Shown in pieces: positions 1 to 8,234 of a stretch of 64,000 bases of DNA (within the stretch, counting starts at the first letter, position 1; the number at the start of each line of letters is the position of its first letter). The position numbers and the translations under genes were made by a program. A model generated the notes under the pieces. It was given only the letters and a program-made list of their open reading frames with translations. It was not told where the DNA came from and searched no databases. The DNA is from Acinetobacter geminorum (lineage in GTDB: Bacteria > Pseudomonadota > Gammaproteobacteria > Pseudomonadales > Moraxellaceae), in NCBI RefSeq assembly GCF_013009345.1, contig NZ_JABELE010000015.1, positions 1-64,000 on the forward strand. Reading direction: 5' to 3'.

Positions 1-68
1 CTGTACAATATAGAAATCAGTTTATAAAAACTGCTTAATTAACTGTCCAACTTTATGGGGTCAGATCA
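1..68. mobile_element. Possible terminal end of an IS3-family insertion sequence (truncated by window edge)
   Basis: Read on the minus strand from 68 downward, the sequence begins TGATCTGACCCC and continues with AAAGTTGGACAG. This resembles the terminal inverted repeats of IS3-family (IS150-like) elements. No transposase reading frame is visible because the element would extend left of base 1. The call rests only on the terminus-like sequence, so it is tentative. Bases 69-429 contain no convincing gene. Confidence 0.4.
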
Positions 69-410
69 CCCTACCGCTACGGGAAAGGGACGAGTAGCTA
101 CCACACAAGACTATTCCTCAGAAGAAATAACTCTGATGCGGGAGATAATATTCAGCCTGTCAAAGCCGGCTGGCAATGTGGCCAGCAGGCAAAGAATAGT
201 GCCCTGCTCTTTAGCAGTCAAGCACACAAAATGACATTTGTTTTAAATTAGATCATTAAAAAGTAAGGATAAATAATGAGATAGTTATTGTTTAAGTGGG
301 GTTTATAAAGGTGAAGCTTTAGACGAATGTGTCTGTGGATATTAGCTCCTACTCTTTATTATTAAAGCTAAAGCCATGAGATGGCTATATGGGTTTATAT
401 AAACTAATAA
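69..410. other. Gene-free stretch, about 340 bases
   Basis: No reading frame of credible length or composition is present on either strand between the putative IS end and the terminator of the YdcZ-like gene. The first half (about 70-230) is richer in G+C than the flanks, and the second half is A+T-rich. It may be a relic of displaced sequence next to the insertion element; I see no recognisable RNA or operator. Confidence 0.5.
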
Positions 411-431
411 AAAACCGCGAAAGCGGCTTTT
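411..431 (-). terminator. Terminator of the oxidase/YdcZ transporter cassette
   Basis: A CCGC-GAAA-GCGG hairpin is followed on the minus strand by a run of T residues. It overlaps the stop codon of the YdcZ-like gene. Confidence 0.75.
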
Positions 432-897
432 AGTTTGATATTTTTCGATATTCATTATAAAGCATAATAAGTCCACCAATTAAAATGAAACCTAACCCTA
501 ATAGCTTTAAACCATCTAACTTTCGTATTTGCACTCCAAGTAAACCAGTGCTATCAATAATTGTTGCAAAAAGCATTTGTCCTAAAAAAACCCAAAGAAG
601 AGTACTCGTTGCTCCTATTTTTGGTGCTGCGATAAACATACAAAGTATGTAAAGCGAACCTAAAAAACCAGACATCCACATCCACCAACTGGCATTTTGA
701 TAAGATGGGGGTTTAATACCGCCATCTATTAATAATGCAATGATAAGAGAAGCAATAGCTCCACCTATATAAAGATAAAAGGTAGATTGTATTTGGGTGG
801 CTCCACTCGTATTTCTAAAGGCATTTACTATTGCCAGTTGTAGAGGGACAATTAATCCACCTAATATACTAATAAACACATAACTAATATTTTGCAT
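430..897 (-). CDS. YdcZ/DUF606-type small multidrug/metabolite transporter
   Basis: A 155-residue, almost entirely hydrophobic protein with about five membrane segments (near residues 5-22, 40-60, 72-90, 98-115, 130-148). It has the length and general pattern of the YdcZ (DUF606) branch of the drug/metabolite transporter superfamily. Substrates of that family are mostly unknown. The start is supported by GAGGT six to seven bases upstream of ATG. It overlaps the 3' end of the upstream diiron oxidase gene by 14 bases, implying translational coupling and a shared function, for example exporting or importing the oxidase's product or substrate (inference). Confidence 0.75.
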   Translation of the reverse strand: MQNISYVFISILGGLIVPLQLAIVNAFRNTSGATQIQSTFYLYIGGAIASLIIALLIDGGIKPPSYQNASWWMWMSGFLGSLYILCMFIAAPKIGATSTLLWVFLGQMLFATIIDSTGLLGVQIRKLDGLKLLGLGFILIGGLIMLYNEYRKISN

Positions 898-1615
898 TCT
901 TAACCTCTAAGTATAAACTACTCCAAAATTCATCGAGAAGTTCAAGAAACTTATTAAAGCCAATCATGAATTTTTCTTTTTTGGAATCAGTATCAATTAT
1001 TGACCATATTGTTCTATTCAAATCTTCGGCATGCCGAGCTTCAGTTCCATCTAAATGAATATCATAAAAATATGAAACATCTACCCATTTTTCGTCTGAA
1101 AATAAACTTTTATTTTGCTCTGCACCTTTAACAAGTAGTTCTAATTGAGGTAAAGCATGAATTTCCTGAGCAAGAGCAGCACCTAACATAATATAAAGAT
1201 CACTATTAAAAAGTTTTTCAGACTCATCTTTTAAGATCATTGTTTTCTGCAAACCTTTACCATATTTTAGTTCTTTTTTATATACAACTTGACTATAAGA
1301 ATTTATAGATTTAGTAAAAAGATAAGCATGGGATTGGCCATCATCCAATCCCTTTTCCTCTGCAATATTTAATTCGAAAGCTTCAATAATTTTTAGAATA
1401 TTATCATCTAAATTATTATCTTGCTCATTTTTTGCTTTTAATATATTACAGCCCAAATCAAGACGATAAGCTGTAGGCCCTAGCCAATGTCTAAGATTAT
1501 TAACAAGAATATTGTATTGTTTATAACTATATTCATTACTATTACTAGACCAATTAAGAAGGCATTCATTTTGCGCAACTTTTTTTGCTGTTATTTGCAA
1601 GTCATTATAATTCAT
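884..1615 (-). CDS. Heme-oxygenase-like diiron oxidase (HDO/CADD-like), substrate unknown
   Basis: A 243-residue helical protein. Visible candidate metal ligands follow the heme-oxygenase-like diiron pattern: E86/E87 and H96 in the segment EEKGLDDGQSHAYLF, E151 in AQEIHALP, then H187, E192 and H195 in YDIHLDGTEARHAEDL. Families with this fold include CADD, UndA, BesC, SznF and FlcD, which oxidise diverse small molecules, so the reaction cannot be named. The start has a clear GAGGA Shine-Dalgarno six bases upstream. The gene is strongly A+T-rich, precedes and overlaps a YdcZ-like transporter gene, and lies between a tRNA gene and an IS-like end, which suggests recent acquisition. A DUF3865-type annotation is the likely database label, but I have not verified this. 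Confidence 0.68.
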   Translation of the reverse strand: MNYNDLQITAKKVAQNECLLNWSSNSNEYSYKQYNILVNNLRHWLGPTAYRLDLGCNILKAKNEQDNNLDDNILKIIEAFELNIAEEKGLDDGQSHAYLFTKSINSYSQVVYKKELKYGKGLQKTMILKDESEKLFNSDLYIMLGAALAQEIHALPQLELLVKGAEQNKSLFSDEKWVDVSYFYDIHLDGTEARHAEDLNRTIWSIIDTDSKKEKFMIGFNKFLELLDEFWSSLYLEVKNAKY

Positions 1616-1927
1616 AAATTTTCCTCATTTTTCTTAAAAAAGCTAATAAGTTCAATTTATTTAAATATAAAATAATATTTAAACATATATATTATTTTTG
1701 AAAATTGTTTCAATTATATGTCACATTAATTTATTTTTAGTCATTATATATTTATCAACATTGCACTAAAATAACGCACTTATTATCCTCCACCCTTTAT
1801 GGGTGCAATTTTAATTAAATAATCACTAAATATTTAAAAAATTAATTTTTAAATTATATATTTACAGTTATTTATATTCCTAAATTTGGCTATTAATATA
1901 AAATATGAATTTATAAAACCAATAAAA
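1616..1927. other. A+T-rich intergenic region with the oxidase promoter
   Basis: About 310 bases of very A+T-rich sequence between the oxidase start and the terminator of tRNA-Val. It must hold the promoter for the minus-strand cassette. I cannot choose a convincing -35/-10 pair because many TATAAT-like strings occur. No gene is seen. Confidence 0.5.
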
Positions 1928-1962
1928 AAAAGCCCTAAATCATTATAGTTTAGGGCCTTTTA
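1928..1962 (-). terminator. Terminator downstream of tRNA-Val
   Basis: GCCCTAAA (1932-1939) pairs with TTTAGGGC (1949-1956) and is followed on the minus strand by eight T residues. It lies 40 bases past the tRNA 3' end. Confidence 0.85.
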
Positions 1963-2002
1963 AGTCATGTAAAGCTATTCGAGTTTATATGACTTTAAAT
2001 CT

Positions 2003-2079
2003 TGGTAGGTATATCCAGACTCGAACTGGAGACCTCTACGATGTCAACGTAGCGCTCTAACCAACTGAGCTATACACCT
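2003..2079 (-). tRNA. tRNA-Val (anticodon GAC)
   Basis: The minus strand folds into a complete cloverleaf. A 7-bp acceptor stem AGGTGTA/TATACCT has one G-T pair. A D-arm starts GCTC. The anticodon stem is CTACG/CGTAG with loop TTGACAT, giving anticodon GAC (valine). The T-arm is TCCAG/CTGGA with loop TTCGAGT, followed by discriminator A and an encoded CCA tail. Confidence 0.95.
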
Positions 2080-2187
2080 AGAATGGAAAGCATAATATTC
2101 ATTTTTCAAAAGCAAAACAAGTGATTTGCCATCGAAAAAAATACAAATGAGCAGACTTTAAGCAAACTCTTTTTCCTTTTCCAAAAA

Positions 2188-2224
2188 GAAAAACGGTACA
2201 TGGTTTAACCACATACCGTTTCTT
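2188..2224 (-). terminator. Terminator of cstA-ybdD
   Basis: A long imperfect inverted repeat (AACGGTA arms with an inner TGGTT/AACCA stem) is followed on the minus strand by TTTTTCTTTTT, 22 bases after the ybdD stop. Confidence 0.8.
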
Positions 2225-2245
2225 TAGCTGACTATTAATCTCAAC

Positions 2246-2551
2246 TTAACAAGGGCATTTCTTTAAATTACCACCTGCCGATGGATATCTCGAATCAACA
2301 CAATGACGGTAGAAAGTCGTCGCATCCATTGGTGTTAAATCAGGATGATGAGCTTTCATGTGCTCCAGATAAGTTTGATAGTCTGGAACCCCAACCATCA
2401 GTCGAAAGCTTTGCTGCAAACGCTGCCACAAAGTTGCAATACGCGACCAGTTCTTTGGAGAAAGTAATAGCTCTTTTTGCGAGAGCACTGTCATTTTGAT
2501 GATTTTCGCAATAATGACAGTTCCATTTTTTGCAAATTTAAAATTCATCAT
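2246..2551 (-). CDS. ybdD: YbdD/YjiX family protein (CstA partner)
   Basis: A 101-residue product whose C-terminal two thirds match the YbdD/YjiX family: MVGVPDYQTYLEHMKAHHP, then a DSRYPSAGG segment and a closing KKCPC cysteine pair. Members are typically 65-70 residues, so the first 20-30 residues may be an extension; an internal ATG at residue 21 is an alternative start. The chosen ATG overlaps the cstA stop (TAATG), with GGAGAG just upstream, as expected for translational coupling. Genes of this family sit beside cstA/btsT transporters and are thought to support their function. The biochemical role is not established. Confidence 0.8.
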   Translation of the reverse strand: MMNFKFAKNGTVIIAKIIKMTVLSQKELLLSPKNWSRIATLWQRLQQSFRLMVGVPDYQTYLEHMKAHHPDLTPMDATTFYRHCVDSRYPSAGGNLKKCPC

Positions 2552-4647
2552 TACTCTCCTCGTGGGGTGACCACTTTCGGATCAGCATATACAGCCGGTG
2601 CTTCATGCGCAGTTGATGTCGGGCTTGCTAACGCACGGCGCACAATACCAATCGCAGCAATTACCATCACAATCGCAACAATCATGAAGAAGCCACAAAG
2701 TGCAGCATTGATTTGGTTTGACATCACAATCGTCTGCATTTCTTCAAATGTTTTTGCTGGTTTAAGAATTTCACCACGCGCAATCGCATCTGAAAATCTA
2801 TTCGCTTGTGCTAAGAAACCAATCTTTGGATTTTCGTGGAAAATCTTTTGCCAGCCCGCAGTCATACAGGTAATGAACAAGAAAATTGTCGGGAAAATCG
2901 TTACCCATACATATTTTTCTTTTTTCATTTTAAACAGAATAACTGTACCCAAAATGAGTGCCATTGAAGCCAACATCTGGTTACCCACACCAAATAAAGG
3001 CCAGAGTGAATTGACACCACCTAACGGATCAATCACACCTTGATAGACGAAGAAGCCCCATCCACCTACCGCCACAGCAGTACCTAGCAAATTACCAAAG
3101 AATGAGCTTGAAGATTTAACCGCAGGAATAACGATACCCACAGTGTCTTGCACCATGAAACGACAAGCACGAGTACCCGCATCGACAGCAGTTAAAATGA
3201 ATAATGCTTCGAATAAAATCGCAAAGTGGTACCAGAATGCCATCATTTGGCGGCTGTTAAAAATTTCCGAAATGATATGTGCCATACCAATCGCAAAGGT
3301 AGGCGCACCACCTGTACGTGAAAGAATCGAGCTTTCACCTACTTCTTGAGCCAACACGGTTAGCATTTCAGGCGTAACCACAAAGCCTAAATTACGCACA
3401 GCTTCTGCCGCAGATTCTACAGTTGTACCCAGTACAGCCGCTGGTGCATTAATTGCAAAGTACACACCCGGGTCTAAGACAGTTGCACAAATCATCGCCA
3501 TAATACCGACGAAAGATTCCATGAGCATGCCGCCATAACCAATCACACGAATGTCAGCTTCGTTATCAACAAGTTTTGGTGTTGTACCACTTGATACAAG
3601 CGCATGGAAACCAGAAATGGCACCACAGGCAATAGTAATAAATAGGAATGGAAATAAACTACCAGAGAATACTGGACCAGTACCGTCAATAAAATGAGTC
3701 ACTGCTGGCATTTTCAATTCAGGTAATGCAATCACAATACCAACGGCCAAGCCAAGAATGACACCAATTTTAAGGAATGTTGATAGATAATCACGTGGTG
3801 CTAACAACAACCAGACTGGTAAAACTGATGCGATAAATCCATAAATGATTAAGCACCATGTGAGCTGTGTTCCTGTTAAAGTGAAAAATTCACCCCAGTA
3901 AGGATCTGCTGCAACCTGTCCGCCATAAACAATGGCAAGCATCATTAAAACGAAGCCAATAATAGAAACTTCGGCAATACGTCCCGGGCGAATAAAACGC
4001 ATGTAAACGCCCATGAACAATGCAATTGGAATGGTTGCTGCAATACTGAAAACACCCCATGGACTATGGGCAAGTGCTTTCACCACAACTAATGCCAGTA
4101 CCGCAAGGATAATAATCATTACCCCAAGCGCACCAAGCATGACCACAATACCGGCAAAAGAACCGAGTTCTTGTTTTGCCATTTCACCAAGTGAGCGACC
4201 GTCTCGACGTGTTGAAATAAATAAAACTAAAAAGTCTTGTACCGCACCCGCCAAAACCACACCGACCAATAACCAGATCGTTCCTGGTAAAAAGCCCATT
4301 TGCGCGGCCAAAATCGGTCCGACTAATGGCCCCGCTCCTGCAATTGCAGCAAAGTGGTGACCGAAAAGCACATATTTATTGGTGGGAACATAATCCAGAC
4401 CATCGGCCAAGCGGTGTGCTGGTGTTAAACGTCTTGGGTTTAATTCAAATACTTTAGTTGCAATAAATAGACTATAAAATCGATATGCGATGCTATATAC
4501 ACATGCTGCAGCAAGTACAAGCCAAACCGCATTGACATGTTCACCACGACTGAGTGCCAGCATCCCAAAAGAAATTGCACCTATTATTGCCACTAGGCTC
4601 CAGACCAGCTTGGAGGGAAGCGTAGATTTCGCTTGCATTGTGTCCAT
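2551..4647 (-). CDS. cstA: CstA-family peptide/pyruvate transporter
   Basis: A 698-residue inner-membrane protein with many hydrophobic segments. The family's conserved stretch is near residues 65-130 (PTNKYVLFGHHFAAIAGAGP, then VGPILAAQMGFLPG). CstA proteins import peptides during carbon starvation, and the paralogue BtsT imports pyruvate with protons; sequence reading cannot separate the two here. The length equals the family norm. ATG has GAGAGG seven bases upstream. ybdD follows with overlapping stop/start, forming a two-gene operon closed by a strong terminator. Confidence 0.9.
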   Translation of the reverse strand: MDTMQAKSTLPSKLVWSLVAIIGAISFGMLALSRGEHVNAVWLVLAAACVYSIAYRFYSLFIATKVFELNPRRLTPAHRLADGLDYVPTNKYVLFGHHFAAIAGAGPLVGPILAAQMGFLPGTIWLLVGVVLAGAVQDFLVLFISTRRDGRSLGEMAKQELGSFAGIVVMLGALGVMIIILAVLALVVVKALAHSPWGVFSIAATIPIALFMGVYMRFIRPGRIAEVSIIGFVLMMLAIVYGGQVAADPYWGEFFTLTGTQLTWCLIIYGFIASVLPVWLLLAPRDYLSTFLKIGVILGLAVGIVIALPELKMPAVTHFIDGTGPVFSGSLFPFLFITIACGAISGFHALVSSGTTPKLVDNEADIRVIGYGGMLMESFVGIMAMICATVLDPGVYFAINAPAAVLGTTVESAAEAVRNLGFVVTPEMLTVLAQEVGESSILSRTGGAPTFAIGMAHIISEIFNSRQMMAFWYHFAILFEALFILTAVDAGTRACRFMVQDTVGIVIPAVKSSSSFFGNLLGTAVAVGGWGFFVYQGVIDPLGGVNSLWPLFGVGNQMLASMALILGTVILFKMKKEKYVWVTIFPTIFLFITCMTAGWQKIFHENPKIGFLAQANRFSDAIARGEILKPAKTFEEMQTIVMSNQINAALCGFFMIVAIVMVIAAIGIVRRALASPTSTAHEAPAVYADPKVVTPRGE

Positions 4648-4760
4648 TCTTAACCTCTCAATAAATAACTACAGCATTTTTATATTGTTATGTACTGTTC
4701 TCTACCAAATCCTTGTGACTGTACTCCTCCTTTAATTTTTTTCCTCTTATACTTTCGCAT

Positions 4761-4790
4761 AAAAAAAGGGATGATTTACATCATCCCTTC
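4761..4790 (-). terminator. Terminator of efp
   Basis: AAGGGATGA (4766-4774) pairs with TCATCCCTT (4781-4789). The minus strand continues with seven T residues. A second A+T-rich hairpin (about 4792-4817) overlaps the stop codon. Confidence 0.85.
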
Positions 4791-4813
4791 GATAATAGTT
4801 TATTTTTTAACTA

Positions 4814-5383
4814 TTATGCACGCTCTAAATAATCGCCTGTACGAGTATCTACACGAACGCTTTCTTCTTGCTGAACAAATAACGGAACACGAACAACCGC
4901 ACCTGTTTCAAGCTTAGCTGGTTTACCGCCACCGCCAGATGTATCACCACGTACGCCCGGATCAGTTTCAACAATTTTCAATACAACGAAGTTCGGTGGG
5001 CTTACTGTTAAAGGTACGCCGTTGAACAACATAATTGTACATTTTTCATTTGAATCATCTTTTAACCATTTAGCAGCATCGCCCATTGCGATTTTGTCTG
5101 CCGCGATTTGCTCAAAAGATACAGGATCCATGAAGTTCCACATTTCACCATCGTTGTATAGGTATTCCATTTCAACTTCAACGATGTCAGCTGCTTCTAA
5201 AGAGTCACCTGATTTGAAAGTTTTTTCTAATACTTTACCGGTTTTAAGGTTACGTAATTTTACACGGTTGAACGCTTGACCTTTACCTGGTTTTACATAT
5301 TCGTTTTCCATGATTGAACATGGGTTACCATCAAGCATAACCTTAAGGCCTGCTTTGAAATCATTTGTAGAATAATAGGCCAT
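4814..5383 (-). CDS. efp: Translation elongation factor P
   Basis: A 189-residue EF-P that relieves ribosome stalling at proline stretches. The loop KPGKGQAF places Lys34 where EF-P is modified by (R)-beta-lysyl attachment in gammaproteobacteria. The C-terminal OB-domain signature near residues 145-185 (DPGVRGDTSGGGGKPA, then GAVVRVPLFV) is intact. The start is ATG at 5381-5383, ten bases after GGAG; a GTG nine bases upstream sits on top of the Shine-Dalgarno and is rejected. The divergent neighbour epmB makes the beta-lysine used for modification, so the pair is a functional unit. The ligase gene epmA is not in the window. Confidence 0.97.
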   Translation of the reverse strand: MAYYSTNDFKAGLKVMLDGNPCSIMENEYVKPGKGQAFNRVKLRNLKTGKVLEKTFKSGDSLEAADIVEVEMEYLYNDGEMWNFMDPVSFEQIAADKIAMGDAAKWLKDDSNEKCTIMLFNGVPLTVSPPNFVVLKIVETDPGVRGDTSGGGGKPAKLETGAVVRVPLFVQQEESVRVDTRTGDYLERA

Positions 5384-5456
5384 GAAAGGCACACTCCAAA
5401 CTTAACAAGTCAACTATGCGATATAATGCGTTGTTGCATTATCTTAATCGTGTCAA

Positions 5457-6473
5457 ATGATAAACTATTTATACCAAGAGCAAAACTGGCAATCACAACT
5501 GAGTGACCTTATTACTGATCCTTCGGAATTGCTAAGCCTACTCGAGTTATCCTCAGAACAGCTATTATCGGGTGCGATTCTGGCTTCTGAAAAGTTTAAA
5601 TTGCGTGTTCCTCGTGCGTTCGTCGGAAAAATGAACGCTAAAAACCCGCTTGACCCGCTTTTGCTACAAGTATTACCTCATCATTTAGAACTCGAAGAAC
5701 ATCCTGAGTTTGTTACTGACCCATTGGGCGAAGAAGCAGCCAATCAGTTACCGGGTGTATTACATAAATATAAGTCACGTTTTTTATTAACCTTGACGGG
5801 TGCTTGTGCCGTTCATTGCCGTTATTGCTTCCGTCGTCATTTCCCCTATCAAGAAAATTTGCCAAAAAATGAAGATTGGCTAAATATTAAAAATTATATC
5901 GAAGCAAACCCAAACATTAACGAGGTTATTTTGAGTGGTGGTGACCCGCTTACGCTTTCTAACCGTAAATTAGCACTTTGGTTAGAACGCCTATCATCTC
6001 TCAAACAAATTCAGATTCTGAGAATTCATTCACGAGTCCCAATTGTTATTCCTAACCGTATCGACCAAGAGCTGATTTCTTTATTAAAAAACAGTAGGCT
6101 GCGTATAGTTCTGGTGGTACACTCAAATCATGCTTCTGAACTCGATGACTTTACTTGTTCAAAATTGTTGCAGTTATCTGACCACCACATTACTGTACTT
6201 AATCAGGCAGTATTGCTTAAAGGCGTCAATGATTCTGCACAGACCTTAGTTGATTTAAGTTATCGTTTATTTGAAGCTCGCGTTATGCCTTATTACTTAC
6301 ATGTTTTAGATAAAGTAAAAGGTGCACAACATTTTGATTTAGAATCATCTGAGATAGATGAGATCTATCGCGATGTGTTAGCGAACCTACCGGGGTATTT
6401 GGTTCCTAAACTCGTCAGGGAAATTGCGGGCGAAAAGAATAAAACACCGCTTTTTGGGGCTACAACATTTTGA
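5457..6473 (+). CDS. epmB: EF-P--(R)-beta-lysine formation: lysine 2,3-aminomutase EpmB
   Basis: A 338-residue radical SAM enzyme. The CxxxCxxC cluster motif is seen in GACAVHCRYCFRRHF near residues 116-130, followed by LSGGDPL and a PLP-binding aminomutase-type C-terminus. It is shorter than clostridial lysine 2,3-aminomutases, as is usual for EpmB, which converts (S)-alpha-lysine to (R)-beta-lysine for attachment to EF-P Lys34. It is divergent from efp across a 73-base promoter region. The Shine-Dalgarno is weak. The next gene follows within 20 bases, so read-through into the PilZ gene is possible. Confidence 0.92.
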   Translation: MINYLYQEQNWQSQLSDLITDPSELLSLLELSSEQLLSGAILASEKFKLRVPRAFVGKMNAKNPLDPLLLQVLPHHLELEEHPEFVTDPLGEEAANQLPGVLHKYKSRFLLTLTGACAVHCRYCFRRHFPYQENLPKNEDWLNIKNYIEANPNINEVILSGGDPLTLSNRKLALWLERLSSLKQIQILRIHSRVPIVIPNRIDQELISLLKNSRLRIVLVVHSNHASELDDFTCSKLLQLSDHHITVLNQAVLLKGVNDSAQTLVDLSYRLFEARVMPYYLHVLDKVKGAQHFDLESSEIDEIYRDVLANLPGYLVPKLVREIAGEKNKTPLFGATTF

Positions 6474-6488
6474 GTTATATAATAAGTG

Positions 6489-8234
6489 ATGATGAATAAT
6501 GCACTATCGGACATTTTTCACAATCAAACCGAACTCACTCGTGAACGGTTAAGCTTTTGTGAAGCCAATATTAAAGATCTTAATGAATGGGTCACTACCC
6601 TTTCTATTATGCAACTCGGCGATACGTCAAAAGCATTATTCACAGCTATTTTAGAGCTCAATGAATTAAAGTGTAGTGAGACTTTACGTTTCGATCTTAT
6701 ACAAACGCTTCACCCAACCATTAATAATGTACTCGCCAGCCTTGAGAAAAACTTTTTTAATCAGGGTGTTATTAGTACAGATCGTAACGAACATATTATT
6801 GAATTAGCGATGTTGCTCCGCTGCTATTTCGCCAGTATTTATTTAAATATTGCGCAAAATAGTCATGAGCAACTACAGCATCAAAAGTTTTCACTCTTTG
6901 CCTATAAGCAAAAAAAGAATTTGCAAACGGCGCGTACTTTAGCGACTTTTCATGCCCTACAACAATTAACAAGTCTCTTATATCAGCAGCATATGCTCTA
7001 TAGTGAGCCTCTTAAAGGGCAATGGTTAATAGCGCATCAGCTGTATGAAACCGCAGTTCAACATAAATATAATCTCATCAATATTAACCATATTCAGGGC
7101 ATACAGCACCCTTTAGCAAATATTACACAAGCTTATGCTCAGTTGATTTTGCTCGATATTTTAAATACGAACCAGATTCGTCAGTCAGAAATTCAGGCAT
7201 TATTTCAATGTAGTTTTGACTGGGCAAGAATGATTCATATTTTGCCGAAAGATACCGCGTTAACGAAATATGTGGTCGACCCAAATAAAGACCATCCACC
7301 TGTTTATAATACAAAGCGTAGCTCAAACTTTAACCCTAGCATCTTCATAGGCACACAAGCTTTACTTGAGCATGTCACTGCAACGATGCATAAAAATGCT
7401 CAATATATTTCTAAGAATGAGAAGTTTTATTTAAGCCCAGCTTTAAAGTTTCATGTTCAAACGATTTTAGGAACCACTGCTCAACGTCGTCATGAACGTT
7501 ATGAGTACAATGCAGAGCTCCAAATTTGTTTTGGTTTAAGCACTGCCCATTTCTATCTATCGAAAGCAAAAAACTTCGAAGAAACGCTACAGCTTAACCA
7601 TAACTATAATTTACAAAGCGAAGCTAAAGTTTTATCCAACTTAGAGAAAAAAGAACAACAAACAAGCTCTTATCAACGCTTGAGTCGTGAAAGTAAAACC
7701 ATTTATCAAACCACCGTTCTCGATATTAGTGTCAATGGGTATCGTATTAAATGGTCTGGCGAAGCACCGAAAAACTTAAGAACCGGCGAATACATTTTAG
7801 TTAAAGAAACTTTGCATGGACAATGGCGCGGCGGTGTAATTCGCTGGATTAAGCAATCGACAGAAAAATCTCTAGAGTTAGGTTTAGAGATTTTGTCGCA
7901 AGCCATGTTCCCTTGTTCAGTGCATATTCAAGCGGAACGTCATACTCGCAATTATCATCCCGCACTATTACTACAAACACAAAATCTAGAAGAAATACAA
8001 AATACGCTTATTTTACCGGGCTCTCAAATTTTTAGAGAGCAACAAACAATTCATTTACGATTGGGGACAGAAGAAATCAAAGTGTATCTACTCAAAGCAC
8101 AACTCATTACGCAAAGTTTTATTCAATTTCATTTCGAACTTTTGAATGAGCAGCAACAAGGTCTGCTTGATCAGTTCATGATGAAAAAGGGTAATAACTC
8201 TAGCACTCAAGATTTATGGGAAGCACTAAAGTGA
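6489..8234 (+). CDS. PilZ-domain protein, predicted c-di-GMP effector, coupled to a FimX-like gene
   Basis: A roughly 580-residue soluble protein. The first 330 residues are helical with no recognised family. PilZ signature pieces appear as RRHERYEYN near residue 335 and DISVNGYRIKW near residue 412, with a segment of about 70 residues between them. The following beta-rich part (GQWRGGVIRWI, SLELGLEIL) fits a PilZ barrel. Three successive possible starts exist (GTG 6486, ATG 6489, ATG 6492); an ATG is preferred. The 3' end overlaps the next gene, which encodes a degenerate REC-PAS-GGDEF-EAL protein. The combination points to c-di-GMP control of type IV pilus or twitching functions (inference). 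Confidence 0.7.
   Translation: MMNNALSDIFHNQTELTRERLSFCEANIKDLNEWVTTLSIMQLGDTSKALFTAILELNELKCSETLRFDLIQTLHPTINNVLASLEKNFFNQGVISTDRNEHIIELAMLLRCYFASIYLNIAQNSHEQLQHQKFSLFAYKQKKNLQTARTLATFHALQQLTSLLYQQHMLYSEPLKGQWLIAHQLYETAVQHKYNLININHIQGIQHPLANITQAYAQLILLDILNTNQIRQSEIQALFQCSFDWARMIHILPKDTALTKYVVDPNKDHPPVYNTKRSSNFNPSIFIGTQALLEHVTATMHKNAQYISKNEKFYLSPALKFHVQTILGTTAQRRHERYEYNAELQICFGLSTAHFYLSKAKNFEETLQLNHNYNLQSEAKVLSNLEKKEQQTSSYQRLSRESKTIYQTTVLDISVNGYRIKWSGEAPKNLRTGEYILVKETLHGQWRGGVIRWIKQSTEKSLELGLEILSQAMFPCSVHIQAERHTRNYHPALLLQTQNLEEIQNTLILPGSQIFREQQTIHLRLGTEEIKVYLLKAQLITQSFIQFHFELLNEQQQGLLDQFMMKKGNNSSTQDLWEALK

Noticed and set aside
2003..2079. Alternative reading of the tRNA as another isoacceptor
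   Set aside because: The 7-bp acceptor and 5-bp anticodon stems fix the anticodon loop as TTGACAT, so GAC (Val) is unambiguous.
4013..4360. Plus-strand frame inside cstA
   Set aside because: Antisense shadow of the strongly conserved CstA core.
5384..5392. GTG start of efp three codons upstream
   Set aside because: It overlaps the Shine-Dalgarno; EF-P starts at the ATG that places the modified lysine at position 34.
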